A DNA stretch of 51,391 nucleotides from the NCBI GenBank assembly GCA_946402335.1, contig CAMIWE010000007.1:1-51391 (forward strand). The letters are read 5' to 3'. Every line of letters begins with the position of its first letter. The stretch's first letter is position 1. A program made the translations under genes and the position numbers. The DNA is from an uncultured Lachnoclostridium sp. GTDB taxonomy: Bacteria; Bacillota; Clostridia; Lachnospirales; Lachnospiraceae. Positions 34,597-43,899 of the stretch are shown piece by piece. Below the pieces are notes generated by a model, which saw nothing but the letters and a program-made list of their open reading frames with translations, had not been told where the DNA came from and ran no database searches.

Positions 34597-36078
34597 ATGG
34601 CTATGACTAATATTCCTGTTGTGAAACTCGGAATCATCGCAGTAAGCCGTGACTGCTTCCCGATCGAGCTTTCTAAAAAGCGTCGTGATGCAATCGCTGC
34701 AGCTTACAAGGGCGACCTTTATGTTTGCCCCGTTATGGTAGAAAATGAGAAGGATATGCTTTCGGCAGTTGCAGACGTAAAGGCTGCAGAGTGTAACGCA
34801 CTCGTTGTATTTCTCGGAAACTTCGGTCCCGAGACCCCCGAGACCCTGATTGCTAAGAATTTTGACGGACCCTGCATGTTCGTTGCAGCAGCAGAGGGCG
34901 ACGGCGACATGATCAACGGCCGTGGCGATGCATACTGCGGTATGCTGAACTGCTCTTATAACCTCGGAATGCGCCACCTGAAGGGCTATATTCCGGAGTA
35001 TCCGGTTGGAACCGCTGACGATATCGCTAAGATGATCGGCGAGTTCGTTCCGATCGCACGCGCTATCATCGGTGTTAAGAACCTTAAGATTATTACCTTC
35101 GGTCCCAGACCGCAGGATTTCTTCGCTTGTAACGCTCCCATTAAGGGCCTGTACGAGCTTGGTGTTGAGATCGAAGAGAACTCCGAGCTTGACCTGTTCG
35201 TAGCTTACAAGGCACATGCTAACGATCCCCGTATCCCGGCTGTCTGCGAAGACATGGCTAAGGAGATGGGCGAAGGCAAGTATTATCCTGAGATGAATGC
35301 CCGTATGGCACAGTTCGAGCTTACGCTTCTTGACTGGGCTGAGGCTCACAAGGGTTCCCGCAAGTATGTTGCATTTGCCGACAAGTGCTGGCCTGCATTC
35401 CCCGAGACCTTCGGTTTCGAGCCTTGCTACGTTAACAGCCGTCTCGCAAGCCGCGGTATCCCGGTATCCTGCGAAGTAGATATCTACGGCGCTCTGTCCG
35501 AGTACATCGGCGCTTGCGTATCTCAGGATGCAGTAACGCTTCTTGATATCAACAACTCCGTTCCGCAGTACATTTACGATGAGGACATCAAGGGTAAGGT
35601 TGACTACAAACTTACCGATACCTTCATGGGCTTCCATTGCGGCAACACCCCGTCCTGCAAGATGTGCAGCGACCGTGCGATCAAGTATCAGCTCATCCAG
35701 CACCGTCTGCTTGAGCCCGCCGGCAGCGATCCCGATTTCACCCGCGGAACGCTCGAGGGCGACATCGCAGCAGGCGACATCACCTTCTATCGTCTGCAGT
35801 GCAACAGCGACGGTGAGCTTGTTTCCTACATCGCTGAGGGCGAGATCCTCGACGTACCGACCCGTTCCTTCGGCGGTATCGCTATCTTCGCCATCAAGGA
35901 GATGGGACGCTTCTATCGTCACGTTCTCATCCAGAAGAGATATCCTCACCATGGTGCCGTTGCTTTCGGTCACTACGGAAAGGCCCTCTTCGAAGTATTC
36001 AAGTTCCTCGGAATCAAGGACATCGCTTACAATCAGCCGAAGTCCCTTCCTTATCCGACCGAGAATCCTTGGGCATAA
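34597..36078 (+). CDS. L-fucose/L-arabinose isomerase family protein
   Basis: The 493-residue protein belongs to the fucose/arabinose isomerase fold, which interconverts aldoses and ketoses at a metal site. Visible blocks are VVFLGNFGPETPE, the FADKCWPAFPETFGFEPCYVNSR segment (quoted in part: CWPAFPETFGF), CEVDIYGALSEYI and FMGFHCGNTPSCKM. I cannot assign the sugar. The ATG at 34597 (or GTG at 34594) has AGAAAGG 11-14 bases upstream; the in-frame ATG at 34546 is at the transcript start. Codons are much more biased (GCT, GTT, CGT, ACC) than in neighbouring genes, implying very high expression. Confidence 0.82.
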   Translation: MAMTNIPVVKLGIIAVSRDCFPIELSKKRRDAIAAAYKGDLYVCPVMVENEKDMLSAVADVKAAECNALVVFLGNFGPETPETLIAKNFDGPCMFVAAAEGDGDMINGRGDAYCGMLNCSYNLGMRHLKGYIPEYPVGTADDIAKMIGEFVPIARAIIGVKNLKIITFGPRPQDFFACNAPIKGLYELGVEIEENSELDLFVAYKAHANDPRIPAVCEDMAKEMGEGKYYPEMNARMAQFELTLLDWAEAHKGSRKYVAFADKCWPAFPETFGFEPCYVNSRLASRGIPVSCEVDIYGALSEYIGACVSQDAVTLLDINNSVPQYIYDEDIKGKVDYKLTDTFMGFHCGNTPSCKMCSDRAIKYQLIQHRLLEPAGSDPDFTRGTLEGDIAAGDITFYRLQCNSDGELVSYIAEGEILDVPTRSFGGIAIFAIKEMGRFYRHVLIQKRYPHHGAVAFGHYGKALFEVFKFLGIKDIAYNQPKSLPYPTENPWA

Positions 36079-36096
36079 TTGCATCCTGAATGCTGC

Positions 36097-36127
36097 AGAG
36101 GCTCCGCATATTGCGGGGCCTCTTTTT
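36097..36127 (+). terminator. Terminator after isomerase-like gene
   Basis: GAGGCTCCGCA (36098-36108) pairs with TGCGGGGCCTC (36112-36122), one G-T pair, loop TAT, followed by TTTTT. Confidence 0.92.
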
Positions 36128-36172
36128 ATGTCCTGTGGCAGATTGACGAAGGAGTCTCTTTTTTTTCTATGG

Positions 36173-36201
36173 TAGACAATCATGCGCGAATGTGATAGTA
36201 T
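36173..36201 (+). promoter_or_regulatory. Predicted promoter of polysaccharide operon
   Basis: TAGACA (36173-36178), 17 bases, TAGTAT (36196-36201), preceded by TGA as an extended -10. It is the best candidate in the 220-base gap. The leader to the first gene is about 90 bases and contains a C/T-rich stretch near 36240. Confidence 0.55.
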
Positions 36202-36298
36202 TTAATATGTATGAGTATGCGTATGGACCGTCCGAAGGGCTTCTTTTTTCGGGCATTGTACGCAGAAAAGGAATAATGAGTTTGAGGTGTTTGTCCGG

Positions 36299-37081
36299 AT
36301 GAAGGCTTTTTTAAGTCGTATTCCTTTAATGATTTCGCTGTCGCAGAACGATTTTAAGAGCAAATATGCCAGTTCCCAGCTGGGAATCCTGTGGGCATTT
36401 GCCAAACCCGTCGTTCAGGCTTGCGTATATATCTTCGTTTTTACGATCATCGCACGTGCGGCTCCGGTGGACAATATCTATCCGTATGCGTTTTGGCTTC
36501 TGCCGGGAATGATCTGCTGGTTTTTCTTCTCCGATGCGGTAATGTCGGGAGGAAACGCCTTGCTCGAGTACTCGTATCTTGTCAAGAAAGTCAAGTTCGA
36601 GATTGACATTCTCCCGATGGTCAAAGTCATCTCGTCCGGAATCGTGCATGTATTCTTTGTCATGTTCGTGCTGTTTTTGTATTTGCTTTGGGGACTACCC
36701 CTCTGCCTTACAATGCTGCAGATTCCCTATTATATGTTCTGCACGTTCTTCGTTGCGCATGCCTTTGCAAGACTGAACTGTGCACTGGTTCCCTTCTTCC
36801 GGGATTTCTCCCAGATTCTTGAAATCCTCCTCATGGTTTTAATGTGGGCATGTCCGGTTATGTGGGACATTTCCATGATGCCGAAGGGAATCGCGTGGGT
36901 TTTCAAACTGAATCCGCTTTATTATTTGATTGACGGATACCGCCAATCGTTTATGAACGGAAAATGGTTCTTTGAAAGCCCGCTAATGACGGTTTATTTC
37001 TGGGCATTTGCCCTCCTTGCCGCATTCCTGTCGAAGAAGCTCTTTTCACGACTTCGGGTACATTTTGCGGATATTCTTTAA
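36299..37081 (+). CDS. ABC-2 polysaccharide export permease (Wzm/TagG-like)
   Basis: The 260-residue membrane protein has six predicted helices and the ABC-2 start pattern SQNDFKSKYASSQLGILWAFAKP, of which QLGILWAF is typical for Wzm, RfbA and TagG permeases. It would form the channel that carries a lipid-linked glycan across the membrane. Hydrophobic segments lie at about 29-51, 60-80, 108-130, 135-160, 168-190 and 228-250. I choose ATG at 36299 with GAGGTG at 36284-36289; a GTG four codons upstream lies inside that site. The ATPase gene follows by 63 bases. Confidence 0.92.
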   Translation: MKAFLSRIPLMISLSQNDFKSKYASSQLGILWAFAKPVVQACVYIFVFTIIARAAPVDNIYPYAFWLLPGMICWFFFSDAVMSGGNALLEYSYLVKKVKFEIDILPMVKVISSGIVHVFFVMFVLFLYLLWGLPLCLTMLQIPYYMFCTFFVAHAFARLNCALVPFFRDFSQILEILLMVLMWACPVMWDISMMPKGIAWVFKLNPLYYLIDGYRQSFMNGKWFFESPLMTVYFWAFALLAAFLSKKLFSRLRVHFADIL

Positions 37082-37144
37082 CGGAAAGCGTTTATCGGGA
37101 AAGGAAGACCTTTTGCATCCGGGCGGAGGGTCATACGGGACGGA

Positions 37145-38434
37145 ATGGATAATGTAGTTGTCGATGTACAACATATCAATAAAGTTTACAACACATATGA
37201 ACGGGAGATTGATCGTTTCCGCGAAGCCATCTCCTTTCGCCAGAAGAACCTCCACGGCCGTTTTACGGCGCTCGATGACGTCAGTTTTCAGGTTCGCAAA
37301 GGAGAATGCTTCGGAATCATCGGAACGAACGGTTCCGGCAAGTCAACGCTTCTGAAGATCATCACCGGCGTGCTTCAGCCTACGGGCGGAACGGTCACCA
37401 CGGACGGTAAGATCAGCGCCTTATTGGAGCTTGGTGCCGGATTTAACGGCGACTATACCGGAATCGAGAACATCATCTTAAACGGAAAAATCATGGGATT
37501 TTCCGAAGAGGAGATGAAATCCCGCATCCCGATGATTGCGGAATTTGCAGAAATCGGGGATTTTATCAACATGCCTGTAAAGATTTATTCGAGCGGTATG
37601 TTCGCGCGTCTGGCATTTGCCGTAGCGATCAACGTATCTCCGGACATTCTGATCATCGACGAGGCTTTGAGCGTCGGAGATATCTTTTTCCAGACGAAAT
37701 GCTACCGCAAATTTGACGAATTCCGCGAGCAGGGGAAGACAATTCTGTTTGTTTCACATGACCTCGGCAGCGTGATCAAGTACTGCAACCGGTGCATGCT
37801 GTTGCACCACGGAAAGCAGATCGCGGTCGGAGACTGCAAGGAAACGGTTGACATATACCGAAAGATTCTCGTCAACCAGTACGATGAGGATAACGGCCTG
37901 AAACAGGCCAAAGAGGAAGAAACGAAGATTGAGGAGCCGGTACACACCGGAGCGCTCTGGAAGGAATCGGTTCTTCAGAATCCGAATTATGTGGAATACG
38001 GCGACCAGAGCATTATCATCGAAGATTTCGGAATCATCAACAAGGACGGAGAAATCTCCAGCATGCTGATGAAAGGCGACGATTATACGGTTGCCGTAAG
38101 ATTCCGCATGAACAAGGCCGTTCAGGACCCGATCTTCGCATTTACCGTCAAGGATCCGAAGGGAACGGAACTTTGCGGAACCAATACGATGTTAGAGGGA
38201 CAGACGCTTGAGAAGACGCACGATGGCATGACCGGCGTCGTAAAATTCAAACAGCGGATGCTTTTGCAGGGTGGACAGTATTTTCTCTCGCTTGGGGTAA
38301 CGAGTTATGCGGGAGAGGAGCTGGTTGTGCACCACAGACTTTACGATATCTGTCATATTCAGGTTCTTTCGGATTATAACACAATCGGGGTATATGACGT
38401 AGAGTCTAAGATTCAATACGAAGGTGTGAAATAA
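37145..38434 (+). CDS. Polysaccharide ABC transporter ATPase with C-terminal glycan-binding domain (Wzt-like)
   Basis: The 429-residue protein has an ATPase domain at 1-245: Walker A GTNGSGKS (60-67), signature YSSGMFA (148-154), Walker B ILIIDE (168-173) and His205. A charged linker (246-268) leads to a roughly 160-residue domain resembling the Wzt C-terminal carbohydrate-binding jelly roll, including AFTVKDPKGTELCGTNT and QGGQYFLSLGV. In systems of the O9a type this domain recognises the modified non-reducing end of the finished glycan. Its presence implies terminal modification, which the next gene could provide. Confidence 0.93.
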   Translation: MDNVVVDVQHINKVYNTYEREIDRFREAISFRQKNLHGRFTALDDVSFQVRKGECFGIIGTNGSGKSTLLKIITGVLQPTGGTVTTDGKISALLELGAGFNGDYTGIENIILNGKIMGFSEEEMKSRIPMIAEFAEIGDFINMPVKIYSSGMFARLAFAVAINVSPDILIIDEALSVGDIFFQTKCYRKFDEFREQGKTILFVSHDLGSVIKYCNRCMLLHHGKQIAVGDCKETVDIYRKILVNQYDEDNGLKQAKEEETKIEEPVHTGALWKESVLQNPNYVEYGDQSIIIEDFGIINKDGEISSMLMKGDDYTVAVRFRMNKAVQDPIFAFTVKDPKGTELCGTNTMLEGQTLEKTHDGMTGVVKFKQRMLLQGGQYFLSLGVTSYAGEELVVHHRLYDICHIQVLSDYNTIGVYDVESKIQYEGVK

Positions 38435-38445
38435 GGGGATTTTTC

Positions 38446-40758
38446 ATGCAGGAAATGATAGGCAAGGTTCGTTTGAACCTGAATTGGTATAACGGGGAAG
38501 ACCGCTATTCGGACGGCGACGCCACGGAGAATGAACTTCTTTCGATTGTCGAAAAATCGCAGAAGGATTATAACGACATCATTGCAGAAAGAGGCAGCTG
38601 GCCGGTTCTGTATCATCTTTCTCCAATCCGCGAGAATATAGTTAACTGGTATCCGTTTCGAAAAGGCGCCAGAGTGCTGGAACTCGGATCGGGCTGCGGC
38701 GCGGTGACCGGAGCACTTCTTTCGGCGGGACTTGACGTCTGTGCCGTAGACTTGTCGTTGAGACGGAGCCGGATCAATGCAACAAGGCATCAAGGCAGCG
38801 ACAGGCTTGAGATTATCGTCGGGGCGATGGAAGAGGTACTTTCGAACCTTCATGAGCAGTTTGATTATGTCCTTTTGATCGGTGTGCTGGAATACGCAGC
38901 AGTGTTCTCCGATTCCGGGAATCCTTATGCGGCAGTGCTTACGGCGGTCAAAAAGGTTTTGAAAAGCGATGGAGAGGTACTCGTCGCAATTGAGAATAAG
39001 CTCGGATTGAAATACCTTGCAGGCTGCAGGGAAGACCATACGGGCCGGTTCTTTGAAAGCATCGAAGGCTATCCCCATGCGGACGGACCGAAGACCTTCA
39101 GCCGTTCGGAGCTGCAAACTCTGGCGGAAGCATGCGGTTATGAGAGCGAGTTTTATTATCCGTATCCGGATTACAAATTCCCGCTCCGGATATACTCCGA
39201 TGCGTTTCTGCCGGGGCAGGGGGAATGGAACCGCAACTGGCAGAATTTCGATGCTGACCGCGTGGTGTTGTTTAATGAGCAGCGGGCAGCGGACACGCTG
39301 CTGTCGGCGGGTCTGATAAAGGAATTCGCCAATTCGTTTCTGGTAAGGCTTTTCGCAAAAGGAAGCGCACGGGATACGTCTGTGATCTATGCGAAAATGT
39401 CGACCGAACGGAAGCCGGAATACCGTCAGTCCACAATCATTTGTAAAAACGGCGGGGAATACTCGGTAAGAAAAATCCCTGCCTCAAAGGATGCATCCGG
39501 ACACCTTCTTAAGATGACGGAATCCTATAAAGACATTACGTCGCGTATTCACGAAGGATGCGGCGTGAGTCTCGCGCCGTGTAAGCTTTCTAAGGACGGG
39601 TCCGTTGAATTTGAATACCAAAAGACCGGCACGTTAAGCGACCGCCTTTCGGAAACGGATGACGCGGAGCATTTTCTTGCTCTTTTGAAACGGTTTTACG
39701 AAGCGCTTGAAAAGGCCTACGGAACGATGCCGTTTACAATAAGCGAAGGATTCCGGGAACTGTTCGGGGAACAGGAACTGCCGGACGGGTTTACCGCCCT
39801 TAAGGTAACGGATCTTGACCTCAATTATGACAACGTGTTTATCAAGGAAGACGGAACCTACCGGATCACGGATTACGAATGGGTATTCCCATTTGCCGTA
39901 CCGCTTCCGTTTTTGATCTACCGGGCATTGCTCGTGAACCCTCGAATGGCTGCATTTTCGTCTGCGGACCGTGACCGGATCTATAAGGAATTCGGAATTG
40001 ACGCAGATCTTCGCGACCGTTTCTTCGCGATGGAATTACGGTTCCAGGAGTATGTATCCGGTAAGAACAATAAACTTGAAGAGTTTAGAAACAGTGAGAT
40101 TCCGAAGCAGCCTTTAAGTCTTGATGAAATGATTGCGGCCGGGAAGGAGCTTCGCAGGCTTTCCGGTGACCTGGAAGAATACCGCGGCGCGTACGACACC
40201 CAGTCCGTTGCCTACCGAAAGATCGAAAGCGAACGAGATGAATATCGCGATGCGTATGACCGACAGGTAAAAGCCGTAAACGAGCTTGAACGGCAGCGGG
40301 ACGAATACCATGAGGCTTACGACCGCCAGGCGGAAGCAGTACAGGAACTGAATCGTCAGCGTGATGAATACCATCGGGCTTACGACGAACAGGTGAAGGC
40401 CGCAAACGAACTCGAGCGTCAACGCGATGAATACCGGGATGCCTATGATAAGCAGGTTGCGGCGTGCGGAGAGCTTGAACGGCAGAGAGACGAATACCGA
40501 ACGGCCTATGACAATCAGACGCAGGCTTCGGATGAACTCGGTCGTCAGCGCGACGAGTATCACAATGCTTATGATGAACAGGTAAAGGCCGCAAATGAAC
40601 TCGAACGACAACGTGACGAGTACAGGACGGGGTATGATGAGGCTATGAAGCGTGCGCTTCAGGCAGAAGAGGCACTCGCCGCAAAGAGTGCGGAATTCGA
40701 AGCCTATGTGGAAGCGCATAAGCATTGGTGGAATAAGAAACGAAAGAAGAACGATTGA
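38446..40758 (+). CDS. WbdD-like methyltransferase-kinase with repeat coiled coil
   Basis: The 770-residue protein has three parts. Residues ~60-250 form a class I methyltransferase (LELGSGCGAV 78-87; VLLIGVLEY; ENKLGLKY 183-190). Residues ~275-545 look like a kinase fold: VRK at 341-343, TDLDLNYDNVF with Asp458 and Asn463 in a D-x4-N loop, and ITDYEW with Asp476 in the DFG position. Residues ~571-738 are eight 21-residue repeats predicted to form a coiled coil, and the C-terminus HKHWWNKKRKKND is aromatic and basic, fit for membrane or partner contact. This order matches WbdD of E. coli O9a, which caps the glycan and measures its length. It lies 11 bases after wzt. Confidence 0.82.
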   Translation: MQEMIGKVRLNLNWYNGEDRYSDGDATENELLSIVEKSQKDYNDIIAERGSWPVLYHLSPIRENIVNWYPFRKGARVLELGSGCGAVTGALLSAGLDVCAVDLSLRRSRINATRHQGSDRLEIIVGAMEEVLSNLHEQFDYVLLIGVLEYAAVFSDSGNPYAAVLTAVKKVLKSDGEVLVAIENKLGLKYLAGCREDHTGRFFESIEGYPHADGPKTFSRSELQTLAEACGYESEFYYPYPDYKFPLRIYSDAFLPGQGEWNRNWQNFDADRVVLFNEQRAADTLLSAGLIKEFANSFLVRLFAKGSARDTSVIYAKMSTERKPEYRQSTIICKNGGEYSVRKIPASKDASGHLLKMTESYKDITSRIHEGCGVSLAPCKLSKDGSVEFEYQKTGTLSDRLSETDDAEHFLALLKRFYEALEKAYGTMPFTISEGFRELFGEQELPDGFTALKVTDLDLNYDNVFIKEDGTYRITDYEWVFPFAVPLPFLIYRALLVNPRMAAFSSADRDRIYKEFGIDADLRDRFFAMELRFQEYVSGKNNKLEEFRNSEIPKQPLSLDEMIAAGKELRRLSGDLEEYRGAYDTQSVAYRKIESERDEYRDAYDRQVKAVNELERQRDEYHEAYDRQAEAVQELNRQRDEYHRAYDEQVKAANELERQRDEYRDAYDKQVAACGELERQRDEYRTAYDNQTQASDELGRQRDEYHNAYDEQVKAANELERQRDEYRTGYDEAMKRALQAEEALAAKSAEFEAYVEAHKHWWNKKRKKND
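40156..40659 (+). repeat. Eight tandem 63-bp units encoding 21-residue coiled-coil repeats
   Basis: Units start at 40156 (degenerate), 40219, 40282, 40345, 40408, 40471, 40534 and 40597. The consensus is ELERQRDEY, two to three variable residues, then AYD and Q, three heptads per unit. Units at 40345 and 40534 share the unusual ending YDEQVKAAN, suggesting duplication of sub-blocks. Synonymous differences between units show the array is maintained by selection. Confidence 0.95.
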
Positions 40759-40759
40759 A

Positions 40760-42985
40760 GTGGATGTAACAATTTGTATTCCCACAAAAAACGGCGGGGA
40801 ACAGCTGGATCAGGTACTTAGCGCAATATTCCGGCAGAAGACCGATCTCGAATATGAAGTAATCTGCGTGGATTCGGGATCGGTGGACGGTACGCTCGAA
40901 GTAATCCGCAAGTATCCGCAGGTTAAACTGCACCAGATTCCTGCGGAATGGTTCGGGCACGGGATTACGAGAAACCTCGGCGCCTCTTTGGGAACGGGAG
41001 AATTCATTTATTTTCTGACGCAGGACGCACTTCCCGCGTCGGATGAGATGCTCGATCAGATGATCAAAGCGATACGCCGCGATCCGAAATGTGTGCTCGG
41101 ATTCGGAATTCATTATCCGTATCCGGACTGCAATCTTTTGGATGAGCGCGATTTGACGAATCATTTCAAAGGGTTCGGCATCGACAATACGTATTACTGG
41201 ATCAAGGATCCCGAACGGTATGAGAGAGAGGAAGGGTATCGCCATCTGCTCGCATTTTCCTCGGATAACAATGCATGCTTGAGACGTTCCGTCTTTGAGA
41301 AGTATCCGTACCCGGCGGTGGAATTTGCCGAAGACCAGGTGTGGACGAAACAGATGATGGAACTCGGTTACCACAAGGTGTTCTGCCCGTACGCGCCGGT
41401 GTACCATTCGCACAATTATCCGCTGAAACAGTATTCCAAGCGGTATTTCGACGAATACAAGGGACTAAGAGAGCTTCACGGATACCGGATCGTTCCGGCC
41501 GCGAGGAAGATTCCGCGGGCAACACTTGCACTGATAAAGAGCGATCTTAAGTACATAAAGAGCACGAAGCTCTCGTTTTTCAAAAAGGTTTATTGGGCCA
41601 ATTACGCAATCCGCCGTGATACCAAGAGACATGTTTTCGGGTATCTCGGAGGCAAATACGCGGATTGCCCTCCGGACATGCAGGAATTGATGGATGAGCT
41701 GTTCTCCCAGCAATACCAGCAAAGGAACCGAAAGAACAAGAAGGAGAAAAAGCATATGCTGAAAAAGTACTGGGCTTTTTTCAAGAAAGGGATTCGTTAT
41801 CTGAAGCAGAATCACGGTGTCCCGGATTCTATCGTTCAGGAGATGAACGCACCGTCTCAGGTACATGTGGAGAAGGTGTTCGGATTTACCATCGACCGGG
41901 ATACCTTCCCGTTTAAGGAAAAGGAATACAAGGCTGCACAGGACGGTCCGATTATTCTGAACTGGGTGATTCCGGAGATGGGAAAGGGTTCCGGCGGCCA
42001 CATCAATATATTCCGTTTTGTTTCCGGTCTTCAGAAGAAGGGAATAAGAAACCGGATTTATGTGGAAACTCCGGTGAATTTCAACTCGGATAAGGAACTC
42101 CGGAACTTCCTTCAGGAGAATTATCCGATTCTGGATCCGGAAATCGAGGTGTATTTTTCGACGGACGGTATGGATTTCTGTCATGGTATCGTTGCGACTT
42201 CCTGGTCGACTGCATATTATGTGAGACGGTTTGAAAACACAATTTCCAAATTCTATTTTGTTCAGGATTACGAGTCGTATTTCTTCGCGGTCGGTTCCGA
42301 GGCGATGCTTTCGGAAAATACGTACCGTTTCGGTTTCCGCGGCCTGACTGCCGGAGACTGGCTTAAAAACAAACTGGAGAAAGAGTTTGGCATGAAATGC
42401 GACAGCTTCCGGTTCTCGTATGACCGGGATATCTATCATCCGATTGAGAAGCGTGATGATAAGAAACGTCTGTTTTTCTATGCGCGACCGGTAACACCGA
42501 GACGCGGATTTGAGCTCGGAATGCTTGCGTTGATGGAATTGTACCGCAGGATTCCCGAGATTGAGGTCATATTTGCCGGATGGGATGTCGGAAACTATTA
42601 TATTCCGTTCGTACATCTGAATGCGGGAAGCGTTCCGTTAGATCAGCTTGCGGATCTGTATGCGCAGTGCGATATCTGCCTGATCATGTCGTTAACCAAC
42701 CTTTCGCTTCTCCCGCTTGAAGTAATGGCTTCCAATTCCGTTGTGGCAACGCAGGGAACCGAGAACAACTCCTGGCTGATTGACGAATCCAATTCCATCG
42801 TCATCGATTCGGATCCGGTTCATATCGCGGACAAACTCGAATATTATCTGAACCATAAAGATGAACTGGCAAATCTCCGCAAGAAGGGACTGGAGTGCGC
42901 AGCCGCGACCGATTGGAGCACGGAGATTGACAAGGTTTATAAGAGTATTACAGAAGGAATCAAAGAGGATGAACAAAAGCGGTAA
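40760..42985 (+). CDS. Bifunctional glycosyltransferase: GT2 plus WsaF-like domain
   Basis: The 741-residue protein joins two glycosyltransferases. Residues ~1-250 are GT2 (VTICIPTKNGG, CVDSGSVDGT, FLTQDALP, and AEDQVW as catalytic Asp region). A Lys/Arg-rich linker ends near 335. Residues ~360-735 resemble WsaF-type rhamnosyltransferases (VIPEMGKGSGGHINIFRF, FVQDYESYFF, LPLEVMASNSVVA). The GTG at 40760 is one base after the previous stop; no strong ribosome site is seen, so coupled translation is likely. An internal ATG at 41756 has AAGGAG at 41741-41746, so a separate second-domain product is possible. Linkages are unknown. Confidence 0.87.
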   Translation: MDVTICIPTKNGGEQLDQVLSAIFRQKTDLEYEVICVDSGSVDGTLEVIRKYPQVKLHQIPAEWFGHGITRNLGASLGTGEFIYFLTQDALPASDEMLDQMIKAIRRDPKCVLGFGIHYPYPDCNLLDERDLTNHFKGFGIDNTYYWIKDPERYEREEGYRHLLAFSSDNNACLRRSVFEKYPYPAVEFAEDQVWTKQMMELGYHKVFCPYAPVYHSHNYPLKQYSKRYFDEYKGLRELHGYRIVPAARKIPRATLALIKSDLKYIKSTKLSFFKKVYWANYAIRRDTKRHVFGYLGGKYADCPPDMQELMDELFSQQYQQRNRKNKKEKKHMLKKYWAFFKKGIRYLKQNHGVPDSIVQEMNAPSQVHVEKVFGFTIDRDTFPFKEKEYKAAQDGPIILNWVIPEMGKGSGGHINIFRFVSGLQKKGIRNRIYVETPVNFNSDKELRNFLQENYPILDPEIEVYFSTDGMDFCHGIVATSWSTAYYVRRFENTISKFYFVQDYESYFFAVGSEAMLSENTYRFGFRGLTAGDWLKNKLEKEFGMKCDSFRFSYDRDIYHPIEKRDDKKRLFFYARPVTPRRGFELGMLALMELYRRIPEIEVIFAGWDVGNYYIPFVHLNAGSVPLDQLADLYAQCDICLIMSLTNLSLLPLEVMASNSVVATQGTENNSWLIDESNSIVIDSDPVHIADKLEYYLNHKDELANLRKKGLECAAATDWSTEIDKVYKSITEGIKEDEQKR

Positions 42986-43883
42986 CATCATGATACTCGG
43001 CGGGAACGGGTTTATCGGACAGAATCTGACGCAGTATTTCCATACGAACGGATACTCAGTCTCGGTATTTGACCTGAAGGCTCCGGACAATCCGATCGAA
43101 GGCGTGCATTATCTCGAAGGAGATTTTTTCGATGATACCAATCTCGACCGGATCACGGAAGGGCAGGATACGATTATCCATGCCCTGACCACGATCAATC
43201 CGAGCAATTCGAATGCGAGTTATATGCGCGGATACTCGAAGGATTTCGTGCAGACCATGAAATTGTTCGATAAGTTGACGGAGACAAAGGGCAAGCTGTT
43301 GTTCTTCTCTTCGGCAGGAACGATTTACGGCAGATACGAAGAAGGCCGTCCTTTTGTGGAGAACGACCGGCTTCGTCCGATTAATCATTACGGGAGCATT
43401 AAACTCTGCATTGAAACTGCCATGCGGGCATTTAACGTGCAGCAGCATACGCATCTGATGGCATGCAGGGTTTCCAATCCATACGGACCCGGTCAGGACT
43501 ACCGGAAGGGAGTCGGATTTATCGATGCCGTAGTAAAAGCGATCATGAACGATACAACCGTGGAAGTATGGGGAGACGGAAGCATTATCCGCGATTACAT
43601 ATACATCGAAGACCTCTGCCGCATGTTAGAGGGATTGGTGCACTATGATGGGGACCTTCAGACCTTCAATATTTCCACAGGAATCGGCACGTCCCAGAAT
43701 GAGATCATCGAATTGTTCCGGCGCCTCGGTTTCAACGTGAAGGTAAACTATCTCGATGCAAGAACGGTTGATGCCAAATGCAACATCGTCAGCAACGACA
43801 AGATCGTCGGTGTGACCGGTGTGCAGTGCCGCTCTTTGGAAGAGGGCATAAAAGCGTATCTACGCTATTTGAATATGATTTGA
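42969..43883 (+). CDS. NAD-dependent sugar epimerase/dehydratase
   Basis: The 304-residue extended short-chain dehydrogenase has GGNGFIGQNL as nucleotide-binding motif, FFSSAGTIYG, and the catalytic Tyr-Lys pair in NHYGSIK. It resembles UDP-glucose 4-epimerase-like enzymes, but the substrate could be another nucleotide sugar. The ATG at 42969 overlaps the end of the glycosyltransferase gene by 17 bases, with AAGGA at 42954-42958. It probably supplies an activated sugar for the glycan. Confidence 0.87.
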   Translation: MNKSGNIMILGGNGFIGQNLTQYFHTNGYSVSVFDLKAPDNPIEGVHYLEGDFFDDTNLDRITEGQDTIIHALTTINPSNSNASYMRGYSKDFVQTMKLFDKLTETKGKLLFFSSAGTIYGRYEEGRPFVENDRLRPINHYGSIKLCIETAMRAFNVQQHTHLMACRVSNPYGPGQDYRKGVGFIDAVVKAIMNDTTVEVWGDGSIIRDYIYIEDLCRMLEGLVHYDGDLQTFNISTGIGTSQNEIIELFRRLGFNVKVNYLDARTVDAKCNIVSNDKIVGVTGVQCRSLEEGIKAYLRYLNMI

Positions 43884-43899
43884 CGGGAGCGTGGATCTT

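Noticed and set aside
34573-36183. 536-residue open frame on the minus strand opposite the isomerase-like gene
   Set aside because: It is a shadow caused by extreme codon bias on the plus strand; no ribosome site, no recognisable protein, and the plus-strand gene has promoter, terminator and family motifs.
36230-36262. Terminator-like C/T-rich stretch before the Wzm gene
   Set aside because: The pairing is too imperfect, and a promoter and start signals make it part of the operon leader.
40156-40659. CRISPR-like or satellite repeat
   Set aside because: The 63-base units are contiguous, in frame and encode coiled-coil heptads.
41465-42616. 383-residue minus-strand frame inside the glycosyltransferase gene
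   Set aside because: It is antisense to conserved WsaF-like motifs and lacks a ribosome site.
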